DNA of 40,654 nt from Amycolatopsis sp. CA-126428 (lineage in GTDB: Bacteria > Actinomycetota > Actinomycetes > Mycobacteriales > Pseudonocardiaceae), in assembly GCF_002904335.1 (NCBI RefSeq), contig NZ_PPHF01000174.1, positions 1 to 40,654 of the forward strand, written 5' to 3'. The stretch's first letter is position 1. Every line of letters starts with the position of its first letter. The position numbers and the translations under genes are program-made. The notes under the pieces are model-generated. The model searched no databases, was not told the origin of the DNA, and saw only the letters and a list, made by a program, of their open reading frames with translations. Positions 1 to 9,129 of this stretch are shown one piece after another.

Positions 1-1
1 G

Positions 2-409
2 GAGCAGGAGTTCGGCAACTCCGTCATGGACGAGACCAACCTGATCACCAAGGGCGGCAACTACGGCTGGCCCGCCTGCGAGGGCACGTCCGGGACGTGC
101 GGCACCGCCGGGTTCATCGCGCCCAAGCGGACGTACTCCACGGCGGACGGCTCCTGCTCCGGCATCGCCATCGTCCGCGACGTGCTCTACGTGGCCTGCG
201 AACGCGGGACGCGGATGTACCGCGAGGTGATCAGCGGCAGCGACCTGACGAACGTCCAGGCGTACTTCAACGGCACCTACGGCCGGCTGCGCACGGTGGA
301 ACCCGCACCCGACGGCGGCCTGTGGCTGACCACGACCAACAACGGCGACAAGGACAGCATCCCCGACAACAGCGACGAGAAGCTCTTCCACGTCACCCTC
401 GGCGGGTAG
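2..409 (+). CDS. PQQ/GSDH-family sugar dehydrogenase, C-terminal part
   Basis: The reading frame is open from the left edge, so only the last 135 residues are present and the start lies outside the window. The text (EFGNSVMDETN near the edge, GGNYGWPACEG, and a late block LRTVEPAPDGGLWLTTTNN) is the C-terminal blade pattern of glucose/sorbosone dehydrogenases (GSDH beta-propeller, related to soluble PQQ aldose dehydrogenase and to secreted actinobacterial GSDH proteins that often carry lectin modules). The family oxidises sugars outside the cell, usually with PQQ. Cofactor and substrate cannot be read from this fragment. A strong hairpin follows 26 bases after the stop, so this gene ends its transcript. 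Neighbouring secreted hydrolases fit an extracellular sugar role. Confidence 0.8.
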   Translation, partial: EQEFGNSVMDETNLITKGGNYGWPACEGTSGTCGTAGFIAPKRTYSTADGSCSGIAIVRDVLYVACERGTRMYREVISGSDLTNVQAYFNGTYGRLRTVEPAPDGGLWLTTTNNGDKDSIPDNSDEKLFHVTLGG

Positions 410-435
410 CCACGCGACCCACCAGCTGGCCGGAA

Positions 436-466
436 CGCCGCAAGGGACCCGACCTCCCTTGCGGCG
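436..466 (+). terminator. Hairpin terminator after sugar dehydrogenase
   Basis: CGCCGCAAGGGA (436-447) pairs perfectly over 12 bp with TCCCTTGCGGCG (455-466) around a 7-base loop. No T-tract follows, as is common for actinomycete terminators. The position just after the stop at 409 supports the call. Confidence 0.75.
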
Positions 467-539
467 CTCCGCGCCTCCCAGCGCAGCGAACTTCCACGCG
501 CTTGAACGCAAGCGACAGCCTCACCCAATGACCAGCACA

Positions 540-580
540 CCGGTCCGGACAAGACACCACTTGTCAGGTCTGGACCAATT
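540..580. promoter_or_regulatory. Paired GGTCYGGAC operator-like sites (DasR dre-like)
   Basis: Two near-palindromes, GGTCCGGAC (542-550) and GGTCTGGAC (567-575), lie 25 bp apart. The second, extended to AGGTCTGGACCA (566-577), matches 10 of 12 positions of the TGGTCTAGACCA core of GntR-family DasR sites as I recall them. The rest of 410-1059 shows no convincing gene. These sites are about 480 bp upstream of the SGNH hydrolase start, which is far for a simple operator, so regulation of that gene is an inference. Confidence 0.3.
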
Positions 581-1059
581 ACACGGCGATGATTGACACC
601 CATGGAACCCGGGGTGAAACTAGTTCAAAGAGCCTTGCCTTCCCCGCACCGCCGCCCGACTCGATGACGATTCGATGGCCCACAGGTCCGTGTCACAGCA
701 ACCTGTAACGGCAAGAAACCACTTGGGGCCGGGCCCTGATCCGCCGACAGCCTGAGTGCTATAACGACAACGCCAACAAGCTTGGAGATCTCCATGCGCA
801 CGCACAGACGTGATGTTGCCCGGCGATCGCTTGAGGCCACGTGCCGCCCTGCTATGAAACCTCGGCTAGCACCCAGCGTACTCCTTGCTTCCTCCTCTTT
901 GAGGACCGCCACCCGCCGCTCAGTTCGCCGCGGTGAAACGAATCCGTAAACCGCTCACTGCCCGGACGTGCCATCGATCAGCAACGTGACTGTCCGCTTG
1001 GGAATTGTCGAAACCCGAATGACGTCCACTCCACCCACCGCGAGTACGAGGACAGAAAG

Positions 1060-2175
1060 ATGAACGGATTCAGAGCGGTCTGCGCCGCCATCACGGCACT
1101 CACGTGCGCGGCCGTACTGCCGGCGGTGGCCGGCGCTGCGAACGGGGGCGCAACCGCCGCGGCGGCATCCACGCTCCGGGTGCTTCCCTTGGGCGATTCG
1201 ATCACCTGGGGAATCGGCAGCAGCACCGGCAACAGCTACCGCTCCGCCCTGTACGACCAGCTGCGGTCCGAAGGGCACGCCGTCGACATGACCGGCAGCG
1301 TCCGCAACGGCGACATGGCCGACCCGGACAACGAGGGCCACTCCGGCTGGCGGATCGACCAGATCGCCGGCATCACCGACTACACCCTTGCCCGGTACCG
1401 GCCGAACGTCGTCACGCTGGAGATCGGCACCAACGACCTGGGACAGCAGTACCAGGTCCCCACAGCACCGGACCGGCTGCACGCGCTGATCGACCAGATC
1501 ACCCGCGACGCGCCCGACGCGACCGTGCTGGTCGGCTCGCTGATCGTCTCCACCAGCTCCACCGAAGAACCACTCCGAGGCCCCTTCAACGCCGCGATCC
1601 CCGGCATCGTCCAGTCGGAGCAGGCGGCGGGCCGGCACGTCCGCTACGTCGACATGAGCGCGCTGACCCCGGTTGACCTAGCCGATGCTTTGCACCCCAA
1701 CGATACCGGCTACCGGAAGATGGCCGACGCGTTCAACGCCGGGATCCAGGCAGCCGACAACGCCGGGTGGATCAAGCCGCCGGGCACGGTCGGCCGCGCG
1801 GTGCACTCCGGCGTGGCGGGCAAGTGCCTGGACGTGAACGCCGGTAGCAACGCCAGCGGCACCATCGCGCAGATCTGGGGCTGCAACGGCACCGTCGCCC
1901 AGCTCTGGAGCAGCTTCACCGACGACACCCTGCAAGCGCTCGGCAAGTGCCTCGACGTTACCGGATATGGCACGGCCAATGGCTCCCCCGTCGAAATCTG
2001 GGACTGCCACGGTGGTACCAACCAGCAGTGGCAGGCCTACAACGGCGGCTACCGCAACCCGGTTTCCGGGCGCTGCCTCGACGACCCCGCCTCCTCCAGC
2101 GTCGACGGCACCCAACTCGTCCTGTGGGACTGCAACGGCGGCCCCAACCAACAGTGGACGGCCGACGCGGCCTGA
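1060..2175 (+). CDS. Secreted SGNH/GDSL hydrolase with ricin-B lectin module
   Basis: A 371-aa exported esterase/lipase-like enzyme. Residues 1-27 form a signal peptide with an alanine-rich cleavage region. The SGNH fold follows: block I GDSITWG with nucleophile Ser47, block III GTND (123-126) and block V DALHP with Asp209 and His212 as the remaining catalytic pair. From about 244 to the end lies a ricin-B-type beta-trefoil (CBM13-like) with three QxW-type repeats (QLW, QQW, QQW) and CLD turns. Such proteins deacylate polysaccharides or lipids while the lectin part holds a carbohydrate surface; the exact substrate cannot be read. The start is supported by AGGACAGAAAG just upstream. It is the first of three lectin-bearing secreted enzymes here. 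Confidence 0.9.
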   Translation: MNGFRAVCAAITALTCAAVLPAVAGAANGGATAAAASTLRVLPLGDSITWGIGSSTGNSYRSALYDQLRSEGHAVDMTGSVRNGDMADPDNEGHSGWRIDQIAGITDYTLARYRPNVVTLEIGTNDLGQQYQVPTAPDRLHALIDQITRDAPDATVLVGSLIVSTSSTEEPLRGPFNAAIPGIVQSEQAAGRHVRYVDMSALTPVDLADALHPNDTGYRKMADAFNAGIQAADNAGWIKPPGTVGRAVHSGVAGKCLDVNAGSNASGTIAQIWGCNGTVAQLWSSFTDDTLQALGKCLDVTGYGTANGSPVEIWDCHGGTNQQWQAYNGGYRNPVSGRCLDDPASSSVDGTQLVLWDCNGGPNQQWTADAA

Positions 2176-2353
2176 CACGTCACGGCCCGGCCCGGCGCCG
2201 GCGAAGTAGCTCGGGGCGAAGTCAACGTGCGTGCGACACCCACAGGCGACCACACGCAGAAGTGTTTTCAATTACCTACTGGATGATTGACCGCTCGAAC
2301 TGTGACTGTGGCGAGGAACGCAGCAGGTTCATGATCTCTTGGAGACTGCCGGG

Positions 2354-3925
2354 ATGGCTAAGTGGACTAGGTTTGGACAGCGGCGCCGGAGCACGTTCGT
2401 CACCGCGTGTGCGGTGCTGCTGGCGCTGGTTTCCGGAGGGTTGGTTGCCACGCCCCAGGAGGCGTCCGCCCTTGGGCTGGGCGATGCGGAAGCCATGTAC
2501 AACGCGTTCAACAACGCCTTCCTGGTGAGATCCGGGGGCGATGTCTACTACAAGGCAGCATTGAACGACGGAAAACCTGACGGAACGTGGGCAGGGTCGC
2601 TCGACATTCTCGGAGCCGAAGATGCCTATGAATGGACCGGTGATGTCGCGAAGAAGGCCTTGATCAACGATCTCCTGACGACGTGGCTGAAGAACACTCC
2701 GCCGCCGTGGAGCTGGGACGGCTGGAATGACGATATCGGCTGGTTCTCCCTAGCGCTCGTTCGCGGCTACCAACTGACGGGCAACGCTACCTTCCTCGCC
2801 CAGGCAAAGTACGGCTTCGACTACGCCTACGGCCGCGGGTGGGACACCCAGTACAACGGCGGCGGCATCTGGGAGGAGAACCCGGAGTACGCGGCACGCG
2901 AAAACCCGCCGCGTGATCCGGCGAAGGAACCTTTGTCGAACGACAGCCTCGGCAAGGTCGCATGCATGATTTACCAGAGCACCCATGACGCAAGTTACCT
3001 GACGAAGTGCCGCCAGATCTACGACTGGGTTTGGAGTCACCTCTACAACGCAGGTAACGGCCAAGTATACGCAAGGGTCGACCGGAGCGGAAACGTCAAC
3101 ACATCGACGGCTGCGTACAACCAGGGCACCTTTGCAGACTTCGCCAACCTGATCTATGAGATCACTGGCGACGGCAATGTTTACAACGACGCGAAGAGAG
3201 CGATCGACTACGCCCGGAACAACCTGACCGTCGGCGGTATCTTCAGCAACGGCGCAGACTACCTCAACACCTGGGCGGACGAAATGGCGCGCGGCGCCGG
3301 ACATTTCGTGCGAGACAACCGTCAATGGGACGACTACTACGACTGGATGGTGCAGAACGCCAACGCCATCCAGGCCAACCGTCGCACGGACCTCGGTATC
3401 ACCTGGAACGCCTGGGACCGACCCACATCATCCGATAACAAGCTGACGGCGAACAAGTTCGTCAGCGCGATGGCGTGGCTCCAGTTCACCCCAGCCACCC
3501 GGCCCAACAAGATCGCCGGCATCCACGTCATTACCAACCAGAAGACCAGCTTGGCCGTAGACAGTGCCGGCACTTACGGAAACGGCAACGGAGTCGTGCA
3601 ATGGGGCACGAACTTCGGCCAGAACCAGCGATGGCTGTTCACCCAAAACTCGGACACCTCGTGGAACATCATCAACCTCTCGACCTGGGAAGCGCTGGAC
3701 TGCCCCGGCGGCTCTGCCCAAGACGGCCTGACGATGAACCAATGGCAGCCCAGCCGTGATGCCAATCAGCGGTGGTGGGTGGATGAACAGCCGGACGGGA
3801 CTTTCAAAATCTGGAACCAGGCGAGCGCTAAGGCGCTGGACGGTGCTTCGTCCGCGACCAACGGTGCACCACTGATCCAGTACGCCTGGAACGGCGAGAC
3901 GCAACAGCGCTGGATTCTGCAGTAA
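2354..3925 (+). CDS. Secreted GH76 alpha-1,6-mannanase-like enzyme with ricin-B module
   Basis: A 523-aa exported glycosidase. An Arg-rich n-region and hydrophobic stretch (about 15-38) form the signal peptide. The catalytic (alpha/alpha)6 domain spans about 42-385 and contains WNDDIGW with the paired aspartates Asp126-Asp127 expected for the GH76 active site, followed by NGGGIWEE and a long run of aromatic residues. The last 130 residues form a ricin-B-like trefoil (QNQRWLF, NQRWWVD, QQRWILQ). GH76 enzymes cut alpha-1,6-mannan of fungal walls or actinobacterial glycolipids. I chose ATG 2354 because GGAG at 2341-2344 sits 9 bases before it; an in-frame TTG lies 15 bases earlier. The downstream 4017-4045 hairpin closes the unit. 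Confidence 0.9.
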   Translation: MAKWTRFGQRRRSTFVTACAVLLALVSGGLVATPQEASALGLGDAEAMYNAFNNAFLVRSGGDVYYKAALNDGKPDGTWAGSLDILGAEDAYEWTGDVAKKALINDLLTTWLKNTPPPWSWDGWNDDIGWFSLALVRGYQLTGNATFLAQAKYGFDYAYGRGWDTQYNGGGIWEENPEYAARENPPRDPAKEPLSNDSLGKVACMIYQSTHDASYLTKCRQIYDWVWSHLYNAGNGQVYARVDRSGNVNTSTAAYNQGTFADFANLIYEITGDGNVYNDAKRAIDYARNNLTVGGIFSNGADYLNTWADEMARGAGHFVRDNRQWDDYYDWMVQNANAIQANRRTDLGITWNAWDRPTSSDNKLTANKFVSAMAWLQFTPATRPNKIAGIHVITNQKTSLAVDSAGTYGNGNGVVQWGTNFGQNQRWLFTQNSDTSWNIINLSTWEALDCPGGSAQDGLTMNQWQPSRDANQRWWVDEQPDGTFKIWNQASAKALDGASSATNGAPLIQYAWNGETQQRWILQ

Positions 3926-4016
3926 CCCCTCTAGTGAGTGGTTCGCGGCCGACACGGCGTCGACCTGCGGCCCAGCGCACATCCAGTCCCTGACCGTGAC
4001 GTCATCGTTCGCGACG

Positions 4017-4045
4017 CCGGCAGGTGCCTACACGGCGCCTGCCGG
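4017..4045. terminator. Bidirectional hairpin between GH76 and EamA genes
   Basis: CCGGCAGGTGCC (4017-4028) pairs with GGCGCCTGCCGG (4034-4045) over 12 positions with one G-T wobble and a 5-base loop. It lies between two convergent genes, 92 bases after one stop and 124 bases from the other. Confidence 0.65.
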
Positions 4046-4168
4046 TGCGTGCGGCGATCTCGGGCGAGGTCCACCCCGTGCGAGGAGTTGACTGGGTCGC
4101 GGTGGGGAGTCGGGCGCGGACGGTCTGGCATGACGCGGGGGCAGTGAGGACGACAGGTATCCGCGTCT

Positions 4169-5050
4169 TCAGGCCGCCGCAATCGCGGCGATGCCGCAGA
4201 GCACGATCACGGACCCGGCCAGCCGGCGAACGGCGTCTTGTTCGCCCAGCACCAGCCACGCGGCGAGGCTGCTTAGCACGATGCTCAGCTCCCGCGCGGG
4301 CGCCACCAGGCTGACCGGCGCCATCGTCAACGCGAACAGCACCAGAATGTAAGCGACAGGTGACAGCAACCCGACGAACACCACCTCACGGCGATGCTCA
4401 TACCAGATCCGGGACACGTCGGCACGGCCGGCCAGCGCGCCAGGTAGAATTATGACGCTCTGGACCAGCGAACTAATGCCGAAGTAGACGACCGGCGGCG
4501 CCCCGATGCCGGTCACTGAGTGCGCGTCCCACAGCGTGTAGCCGGCGATGCACGCGCCCGTCAGGAGACCATAGAAGACCCCTGCGCGGCGTGCTTTCGC
4601 GGCGCCCGGGTTTGCTGTTACGGCACCACTGCGGCCGGTGCTGATCACGAGTACTCCGCCGACCAGCAGGAACGCCCCGAGCAGGCCGAGCCAGCCCGGC
4701 CGTTCGCCGAGCACGACAACGGCGGCCAGCACCGACAGCAGCGGTCCCGTACCCCGCGCGACCGGGTAGACGACAGAAAGGTCTCCGACGCGGTATCCGC
4801 GCTGCAGCGCGACTCCGCAGGCGACGTACAGCACCGATGTGACCACCGCCGCCAGCAGCCAGCTCCACTGAGGCCGTTGCGGCTCGACCACCAGCAGCAC
4901 GACCGTCACCGGTAGCAACGCGACCGCGGACACCGTGCAGTAGAGCCAGACGAACTGCGTGCCGCCGGACCGGATCCGCTTGGCGGCCAGGTTCCACGCG
5001 GCATGCACGACGGCCGCAACGAGAACGAGGGACAAGGCGGTGGCGTTCAT
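4169..5050 (-). CDS. EamA/DMT-superfamily permease
   Basis: A 293-aa inner-membrane protein with about ten hydrophobic segments, arranged as the two repeated EamA halves of the drug/metabolite transporter superfamily. It starts NATALSLVLVAAVVHAAWNL, where the H-A-x-W-N motif is typical of the first helix. The second half (from about residue 160) contains SLVQSVIILP and PVAYILVLFALTMAPVSLVAPARE, with the usual small-residue-rich penultimate helices. The family exports or takes up small metabolites and the substrate cannot be predicted. AAGGGG precedes the ATG. It is convergent with the GH76 gene and has no operon partner. A link to sugar uptake is only suggested by position. Confidence 0.88.
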   Translation of the reverse strand: MNATALSLVLVAAVVHAAWNLAAKRIRSGGTQFVWLYCTVSAVALLPVTVVLLVVEPQRPQWSWLLAAVVTSVLYVACGVALQRGYRVGDLSVVYPVARGTGPLLSVLAAVVVLGERPGWLGLLGAFLLVGGVLVISTGRSGAVTANPGAAKARRAGVFYGLLTGACIAGYTLWDAHSVTGIGAPPVVYFGISSLVQSVIILPGALAGRADVSRIWYEHRREVVFVGLLSPVAYILVLFALTMAPVSLVAPARELSIVLSSLAAWLVLGEQDAVRRLAGSVIVLCGIAAIAAA

Positions 5051-5637
5051 GGGGCCCCTTACAGGCTTTCGCGCGCGGACTCAGCATAGGTGCTGTTGGC
5101 TTGTCGATCACGTGGGTCCGGGGTTCACCGGACGGTGCGCCGACACCGGTCGAGCGCGTCATGAGGTTCTCGACCAGTCAGCTCACGGTGCATCTTGAAG
5201 GTTGCCGAGTGGTTACGTCGATACGGAATGCGAAGTTCCCACCAACCGAACACGAAGCAGCACCTCGGCTGCTCCTCAACGAGTACTGAGAGTCCACCCC
5301 GGCGGTCGCCGCCTCACCACGGACGGGACGCGCCGGCCGGGCACCCGAACAGTCGACGCTCCGTACGACTTTGCTGCTGTCCTCACGTATCGGCGGCAAG
5401 CCCGCACCTATGCGCTACCGAATGGCGGTCTCGCTGCTGTAGCCACACCCCGAACCAACGACTGGTCTGGCGAGCACCAGTTCGCTCGCTTCACATTGTT
5501 CGGTGTTGTGTCTTGCTGGAAGGGTTGACAGCAAAACAAACACAACCGCACACTGAAAACTTACTTCCCGGCGGCGCACGGTCGCTCCTCGTGTCGAGCA
5601 GGCTCTCTGCCGTCCCCTCACGGCGAAGGATGGTCCT
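5051..5637. other. Long leader region upstream of the GH59 gene, no gene seen
   Basis: This 587-base stretch has open frames on the plus strand, but their residue composition (Arg/Ser/Pro/Cys-rich, no family pattern) does not look like protein. It is A/T-richer than its surroundings near 5500-5570. It probably holds the divergent promoters of the EamA and GH59 genes. ACTGGT (5461-5466) and ACCAGT (5476-5481) form a loose inverted repeat that might be an operator. Confidence 0.5.
5525..5553 (+). promoter_or_regulatory. Candidate promoter for GH59 gene
   Basis: An exact TTGACA (5525-5530) is followed after 17 bases by GCACAC (5548-5553), a weak -10. It lies about 85 bases before the GH59 ATG. 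A GAAGGAT ribosome site lies just upstream of that ATG. Confidence 0.3.
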
Positions 5638-8016
5638 ATGCACCGGATCGCACATCTTGCTCCCGTACTGGCGTTAGCCGCCGCGTCACTGATGGTCGGC
5701 GCCGGTCCGGCTGAGTCCGCAACCACGACCATCACCGTGGACGGCACTCAAGGCGGCCGGACGTTCGACGGGATCGGCGCCATCAGCGGCGGCGGAGGCA
5801 ACTCACGGCTGCTGACCGACTATCCCGCGGCGCAGCAGTCGCAGATCCTGGACTACATGTTCAAGCCCGGCTACGGCGCGAACCTGCAGTTGCTGAAGCT
5901 GGAGATCGGTGGCGACGCCAACTCCACCGATGGCTCCGAGCCCTCCATCGAGCACACCAGGGGGCAGATCAACTGCAACGCCGGCTACGAGTTCTGGCTG
6001 GCCGAGCAGGCGAAGGCGCGCAACCCCAACATCGGCCTGTATGGCCTGGCCTGGACCGCCCCAGGCTGGATCAACGGCGGTTTCTGGTCCACCGATACGA
6101 TCAACTACCTGATCTCCTGGCTCGGCTGCACCAAGCAGCACGGCCTGAACATCAAGTACCTCGGCGGCTGGAACGAACGCGGCCACGACGTCAACTGGTA
6201 CATCCAGCTGCGCTCAGCTCTGAACAACGCCGGCTACGGCAGTGTGCAGATCGTCGGCGACGACTCCGGCTGGGGCGTCGCGGACGACATGTCCAAGAAC
6301 GCCGCGTTCGACAACGCGGTGTCGATCGTCGGGGTGCACTACTCCTGCAACGGCGGCGATGGCGGTGACGCGACCTCCTGCCAGAGCACCCAGACCGGCC
6401 GGAACCTCGGCAAGCCGTTGTGGGACAGCGAAAACGGCTCCCAGGACATGAACACCGGCGCCCCCGCGCTGATCCGGGCGATCACCCGCGGCTACGTCGA
6501 CGCGAAGATGACCAGCTACTTCAACTGGCCGCTGATCGCCGCGATCTACCCCAACCTGCCCTACAGCACCGTCGGCCTGGCCACCGCCGGATCGCCGTGG
6601 TCGGGCAACTACACCATCGGCGCCAGCACCTGGGCCACCGCGCAGGTCACCCAGTTCACCCAGCCCGGCTGGAAGTTCATCGACTCCGCCTCCGGCTACC
6701 TGGGCGGCTCGGAAGCCAACGGCACCTACGTCACCGTCAAATCCAGCACCGGCTCCGACTACTCCACCATCCTGGAAACCACGACGACCACCTCCGCGCA
6801 AACCGCCAGCTTCCACGTCCAAGGCGGACTGTCCACCGGAACCGTCCACGTCTGGGCCACCAACGTCAACTCCCCCAGCGCGGCCACGTCCTTCGTCCAC
6901 ACCCAGGACCTCACCCCGTCCGGTGGCTCATACTCGCTGACGATGCAGCCGGGCTACGTCTACACCGTGACCACCACCACCGGTCAGGGCAAGGGCACCG
7001 CGACCGCACCCGCCGCCCAGGCCCTCGCCTTGCCCTACAGCGACAACTTCGACGCCGACGTCAACGGCACCGAAGCGAAGTACCTGTCCGACATGCAGGG
7101 CTCCTTCGAAGTCCAGCCCTGCACCGGCCGCTCCGGGCAGTGCGTCCAGCAGATGGCGCCGGTCAAACCGATCGAGTGGCAGGACGACTCGGACTCCTAC
7201 TCGCTGATCGGCGACACCCACTGGTCGAACTACACCGTCAGCTCCGACGTCCTGCTGCGCGGCGCCGGCACCACCGAGCTGCTCGGCCGCGCCAACACCC
7301 AGCTGCGCCCGCAGTCGCACATGAACGCGTACTACTTCCGGATCCGCGACACCGGGCAGTGGTGGATCGAAAAAATGTACACCGACGGCTCCAACCACAC
7401 CCTGGCCACCGACACCACCACCGCCCTGGGCACCGGCCAGTGGCACAACCTCGCGTTCACCTTCCAAGGCTCCACCATCAGCGCGAAGGTCGACAGCCGG
7501 GAGATCGGCTCGGTCACCGACACCTCGTTCCAGTCCGGGCAGGCCGGGCTGGGCATCCAGGGCTACCGCACCGACCAGTTCGACAACCTGTCCATCACAC
7601 CCGGTTCCGGTGGCACGGGCGGAACCGTGACCGGGCCCATCCCCTCCGCCCTGAACACCGCGAAGTGCCTCGACGACTACACCGCCTCCACCACCCCCGG
7701 CGCCGTCGTCGACATCTGGGACTGCAACAGCTCACCCGCCCAGCAGTGGACCGTCGGCAACAACGCGGTCACCATCAACGGCCTGTGCCTCGACGTCGTC
7801 GGCAACGCCACCGCCAACGGCTCAGCGGTGGACCTGTGGACCTGCAACGGCGCCGGCAACCAGCAGTGGACCGTCAGCAACGGAACCCTGCTCAATCCCG
7901 CCTCCGGTCGTTGCCTCGACATCCCCGGCTTCACCACCGCCAACGGGACAGCACTCGACATCTGGGACTGCAACGGCGGCGCCAACCAGAAATGGAACAT
8001 CCCCGCATCATCGTGA
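5638..8016 (+). CDS. Secreted GH59 galactocerebrosidase-like enzyme with ricin-B module
   Basis: A 792-aa exported enzyme. The signal peptide covers residues 1-27 (AxA-like cleavage before ATTTITVDG). The GH59 TIM barrel covers about 30-340: GGRTFDGIGAISGGGGNSRLL at the start is the family's N-terminal block, GGWNE carries the acid/base Glu180 and LWDSENG the nucleophile Glu265, spaced as in mammalian GALC (E182/E258). A beta-sandwich and a laminin-G-like lectin region follow (about 350-655), again as in GALC. The C-terminus (about 660-792) adds a ricin-B trefoil with three QQW/QKW repeats. The reaction is removal of terminal beta-galactose from galactolipids or galactans, outside the cell. 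Bacterial GH59 substrates are poorly defined. Confidence 0.93.
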   Translation: MHRIAHLAPVLALAAASLMVGAGPAESATTTITVDGTQGGRTFDGIGAISGGGGNSRLLTDYPAAQQSQILDYMFKPGYGANLQLLKLEIGGDANSTDGSEPSIEHTRGQINCNAGYEFWLAEQAKARNPNIGLYGLAWTAPGWINGGFWSTDTINYLISWLGCTKQHGLNIKYLGGWNERGHDVNWYIQLRSALNNAGYGSVQIVGDDSGWGVADDMSKNAAFDNAVSIVGVHYSCNGGDGGDATSCQSTQTGRNLGKPLWDSENGSQDMNTGAPALIRAITRGYVDAKMTSYFNWPLIAAIYPNLPYSTVGLATAGSPWSGNYTIGASTWATAQVTQFTQPGWKFIDSASGYLGGSEANGTYVTVKSSTGSDYSTILETTTTTSAQTASFHVQGGLSTGTVHVWATNVNSPSAATSFVHTQDLTPSGGSYSLTMQPGYVYTVTTTTGQGKGTATAPAAQALALPYSDNFDADVNGTEAKYLSDMQGSFEVQPCTGRSGQCVQQMAPVKPIEWQDDSDSYSLIGDTHWSNYTVSSDVLLRGAGTTELLGRANTQLRPQSHMNAYYFRIRDTGQWWIEKMYTDGSNHTLATDTTTALGTGQWHNLAFTFQGSTISAKVDSREIGSVTDTSFQSGQAGLGIQGYRTDQFDNLSITPGSGGTGGTVTGPIPSALNTAKCLDDYTASTTPGAVVDIWDCNSSPAQQWTVGNNAVTINGLCLDVVGNATANGSAVDLWTCNGAGNQQWTVSNGTLLNPASGRCLDIPGFTTANGTALDIWDCNGGANQKWNIPASS

Positions 8017-8404
8017 ACCAGACCAGCCGTGATGCCCTGATCTAGATCGGCACCTGCTCCGACCAATGGTCCGGTTGGGCGCGTCCGCACGGACTTGCGC
8101 CCAACCACCTCGCCCACTGCCCGCCAGAACACGGAAGTCGATGTGCACCGGGTCAAGCAACATGTGCGGGCGATGCTGGGCACCGGCCGGGTCAACGTCG
8201 AGGCGAAAGCCTTCTGCAGCGGCTTGGGGATCAACTGCCAGGTTCCTCGCCGCGAGCTTCCAAGCAACCCGTGCCCGGTCGCTCGCGGTCGTCGATGGTG
8301 CGAAGCTCGTCTTGACGACGGCCGGTTCGGCGCTGGTCATCGTTCTGTTGGCGAGCCTTCGACGAGAACGTGCTTCCAGCGGCGCTGATCTCTGCCTGAG
8401 AACG
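8017..8404. other. Intergenic region without a supported gene
   Basis: Short open frames exist on both strands (for example a leftward stretch around 8040-8270 containing ARVAWKLAARNLAVDP) but none has a ribosome site or a family pattern. It may hold an unrecognised gene remnant, since decayed genes lie directly beyond. Confidence 0.4.
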
Positions 8405-8447
8405 GAGCGGGTCCGTAGCCGCCCCCAGAGGGACCACGGACCCGCTC
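8405..8447 (-). terminator. Hairpin downstream of phoU remnant
   Basis: GAGCGGGTCCGT (8405-8416) pairs perfectly over 12 bp with ACGGACCCGCTC (8436-8447), with a 19-base loop. It sits exactly at the 3' end of the leftward phoU remnant, so it is probably the terminator of the former gene. Confidence 0.6.
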
Positions 8448-9040
8448 AGGCCGCCGCCCCCGTTGCCTGGCCGCTCCCGGGGACCACGGACTTCATCAGG
8501 CGGCCGAGAACGACCGCGTGGTCGGCGAACCGCTCGTATAGACAGCTCATTGCAGCGACGTCTCCGGGCTCGCGCAAGTGGCCAGGATCCGGCGTAGATT
8601 GGCAAGATCGTCCTCGACTCTGATCGCCCCGCGGACATGCATGTCGTTGTCGGCGGCCAGTTCCACCAGCCACACCACGATCCGCCCCAGCTCGACGAAG
8701 TCCGGTGTCACCGCGTGCGGCACGACCGGATGCGGATAGCAGCGCTGGACGGCGCGGGCGACCTGAAGGACAAGGCCGCTCAACCCTCCAGTTCGGTCGG
8801 TGCGTGGATCGTGGCGAGCACCGTCACCGCCGGCGCTCGTAGCGCCAAGACCGTGTGCACCCGCCCGATCAGCTCTTCGCGTTCACGATCGAGCCTTACC
8901 GAATCGGCCACGAGGTCGTCCGCCAGTGCGACATCGGGCTCCTCCGGGGCAACGGTAGCGCGCTCCATCGCGGCCGCGGTCGCCCGGGTCTGCCGCACCA
9001 GATCGCCGGTGGCGGATTCGTGGGAGGAGTGGCTGCGCAT
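8446..9040 (-). pseudogene. phoU: Decayed phoU-like phosphate regulator gene
   Basis: Three leftward reading frames in succession spell a PhoU protein. The first (from ATG 9040) has AMERATVA and the helix around ALADDLVADSVRLDRE, ending near 8780. The second (about 8783-8547) continues with LVLQVARAVQRCYPHP and FVELGRIVVWLVELA. The third carries the conserved C-terminal motif LYERFADHAV and ends at 8446. Intact PhoU is about 215-220 residues of two three-helix bundles that negatively control the PhoR/Pst phosphate response. Two frame changes (near 8782 and near 8560) and a shortened second bundle make a working product unlikely. A hairpin marks the old 3' end. The neighbouring decayed kinase points to loss of a larger region. 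Confidence 0.75.
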
Positions 9041-9129
9041 GCCTCCACACTGTCCAACCAGACGGCCGCGTCCAGCAATTTGACGGGAATCCAACGCCGG
9101 TGGGCGGAACGGGTCAAGATGCCGTCAGG

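Noticed and set aside
6420..8045. A 541-codon plus-strand frame inside the GH59 gene
   Set aside because: It is rich in Arg, His and Pro and is the out-of-frame reading of a high-GC gene with a clear family match.
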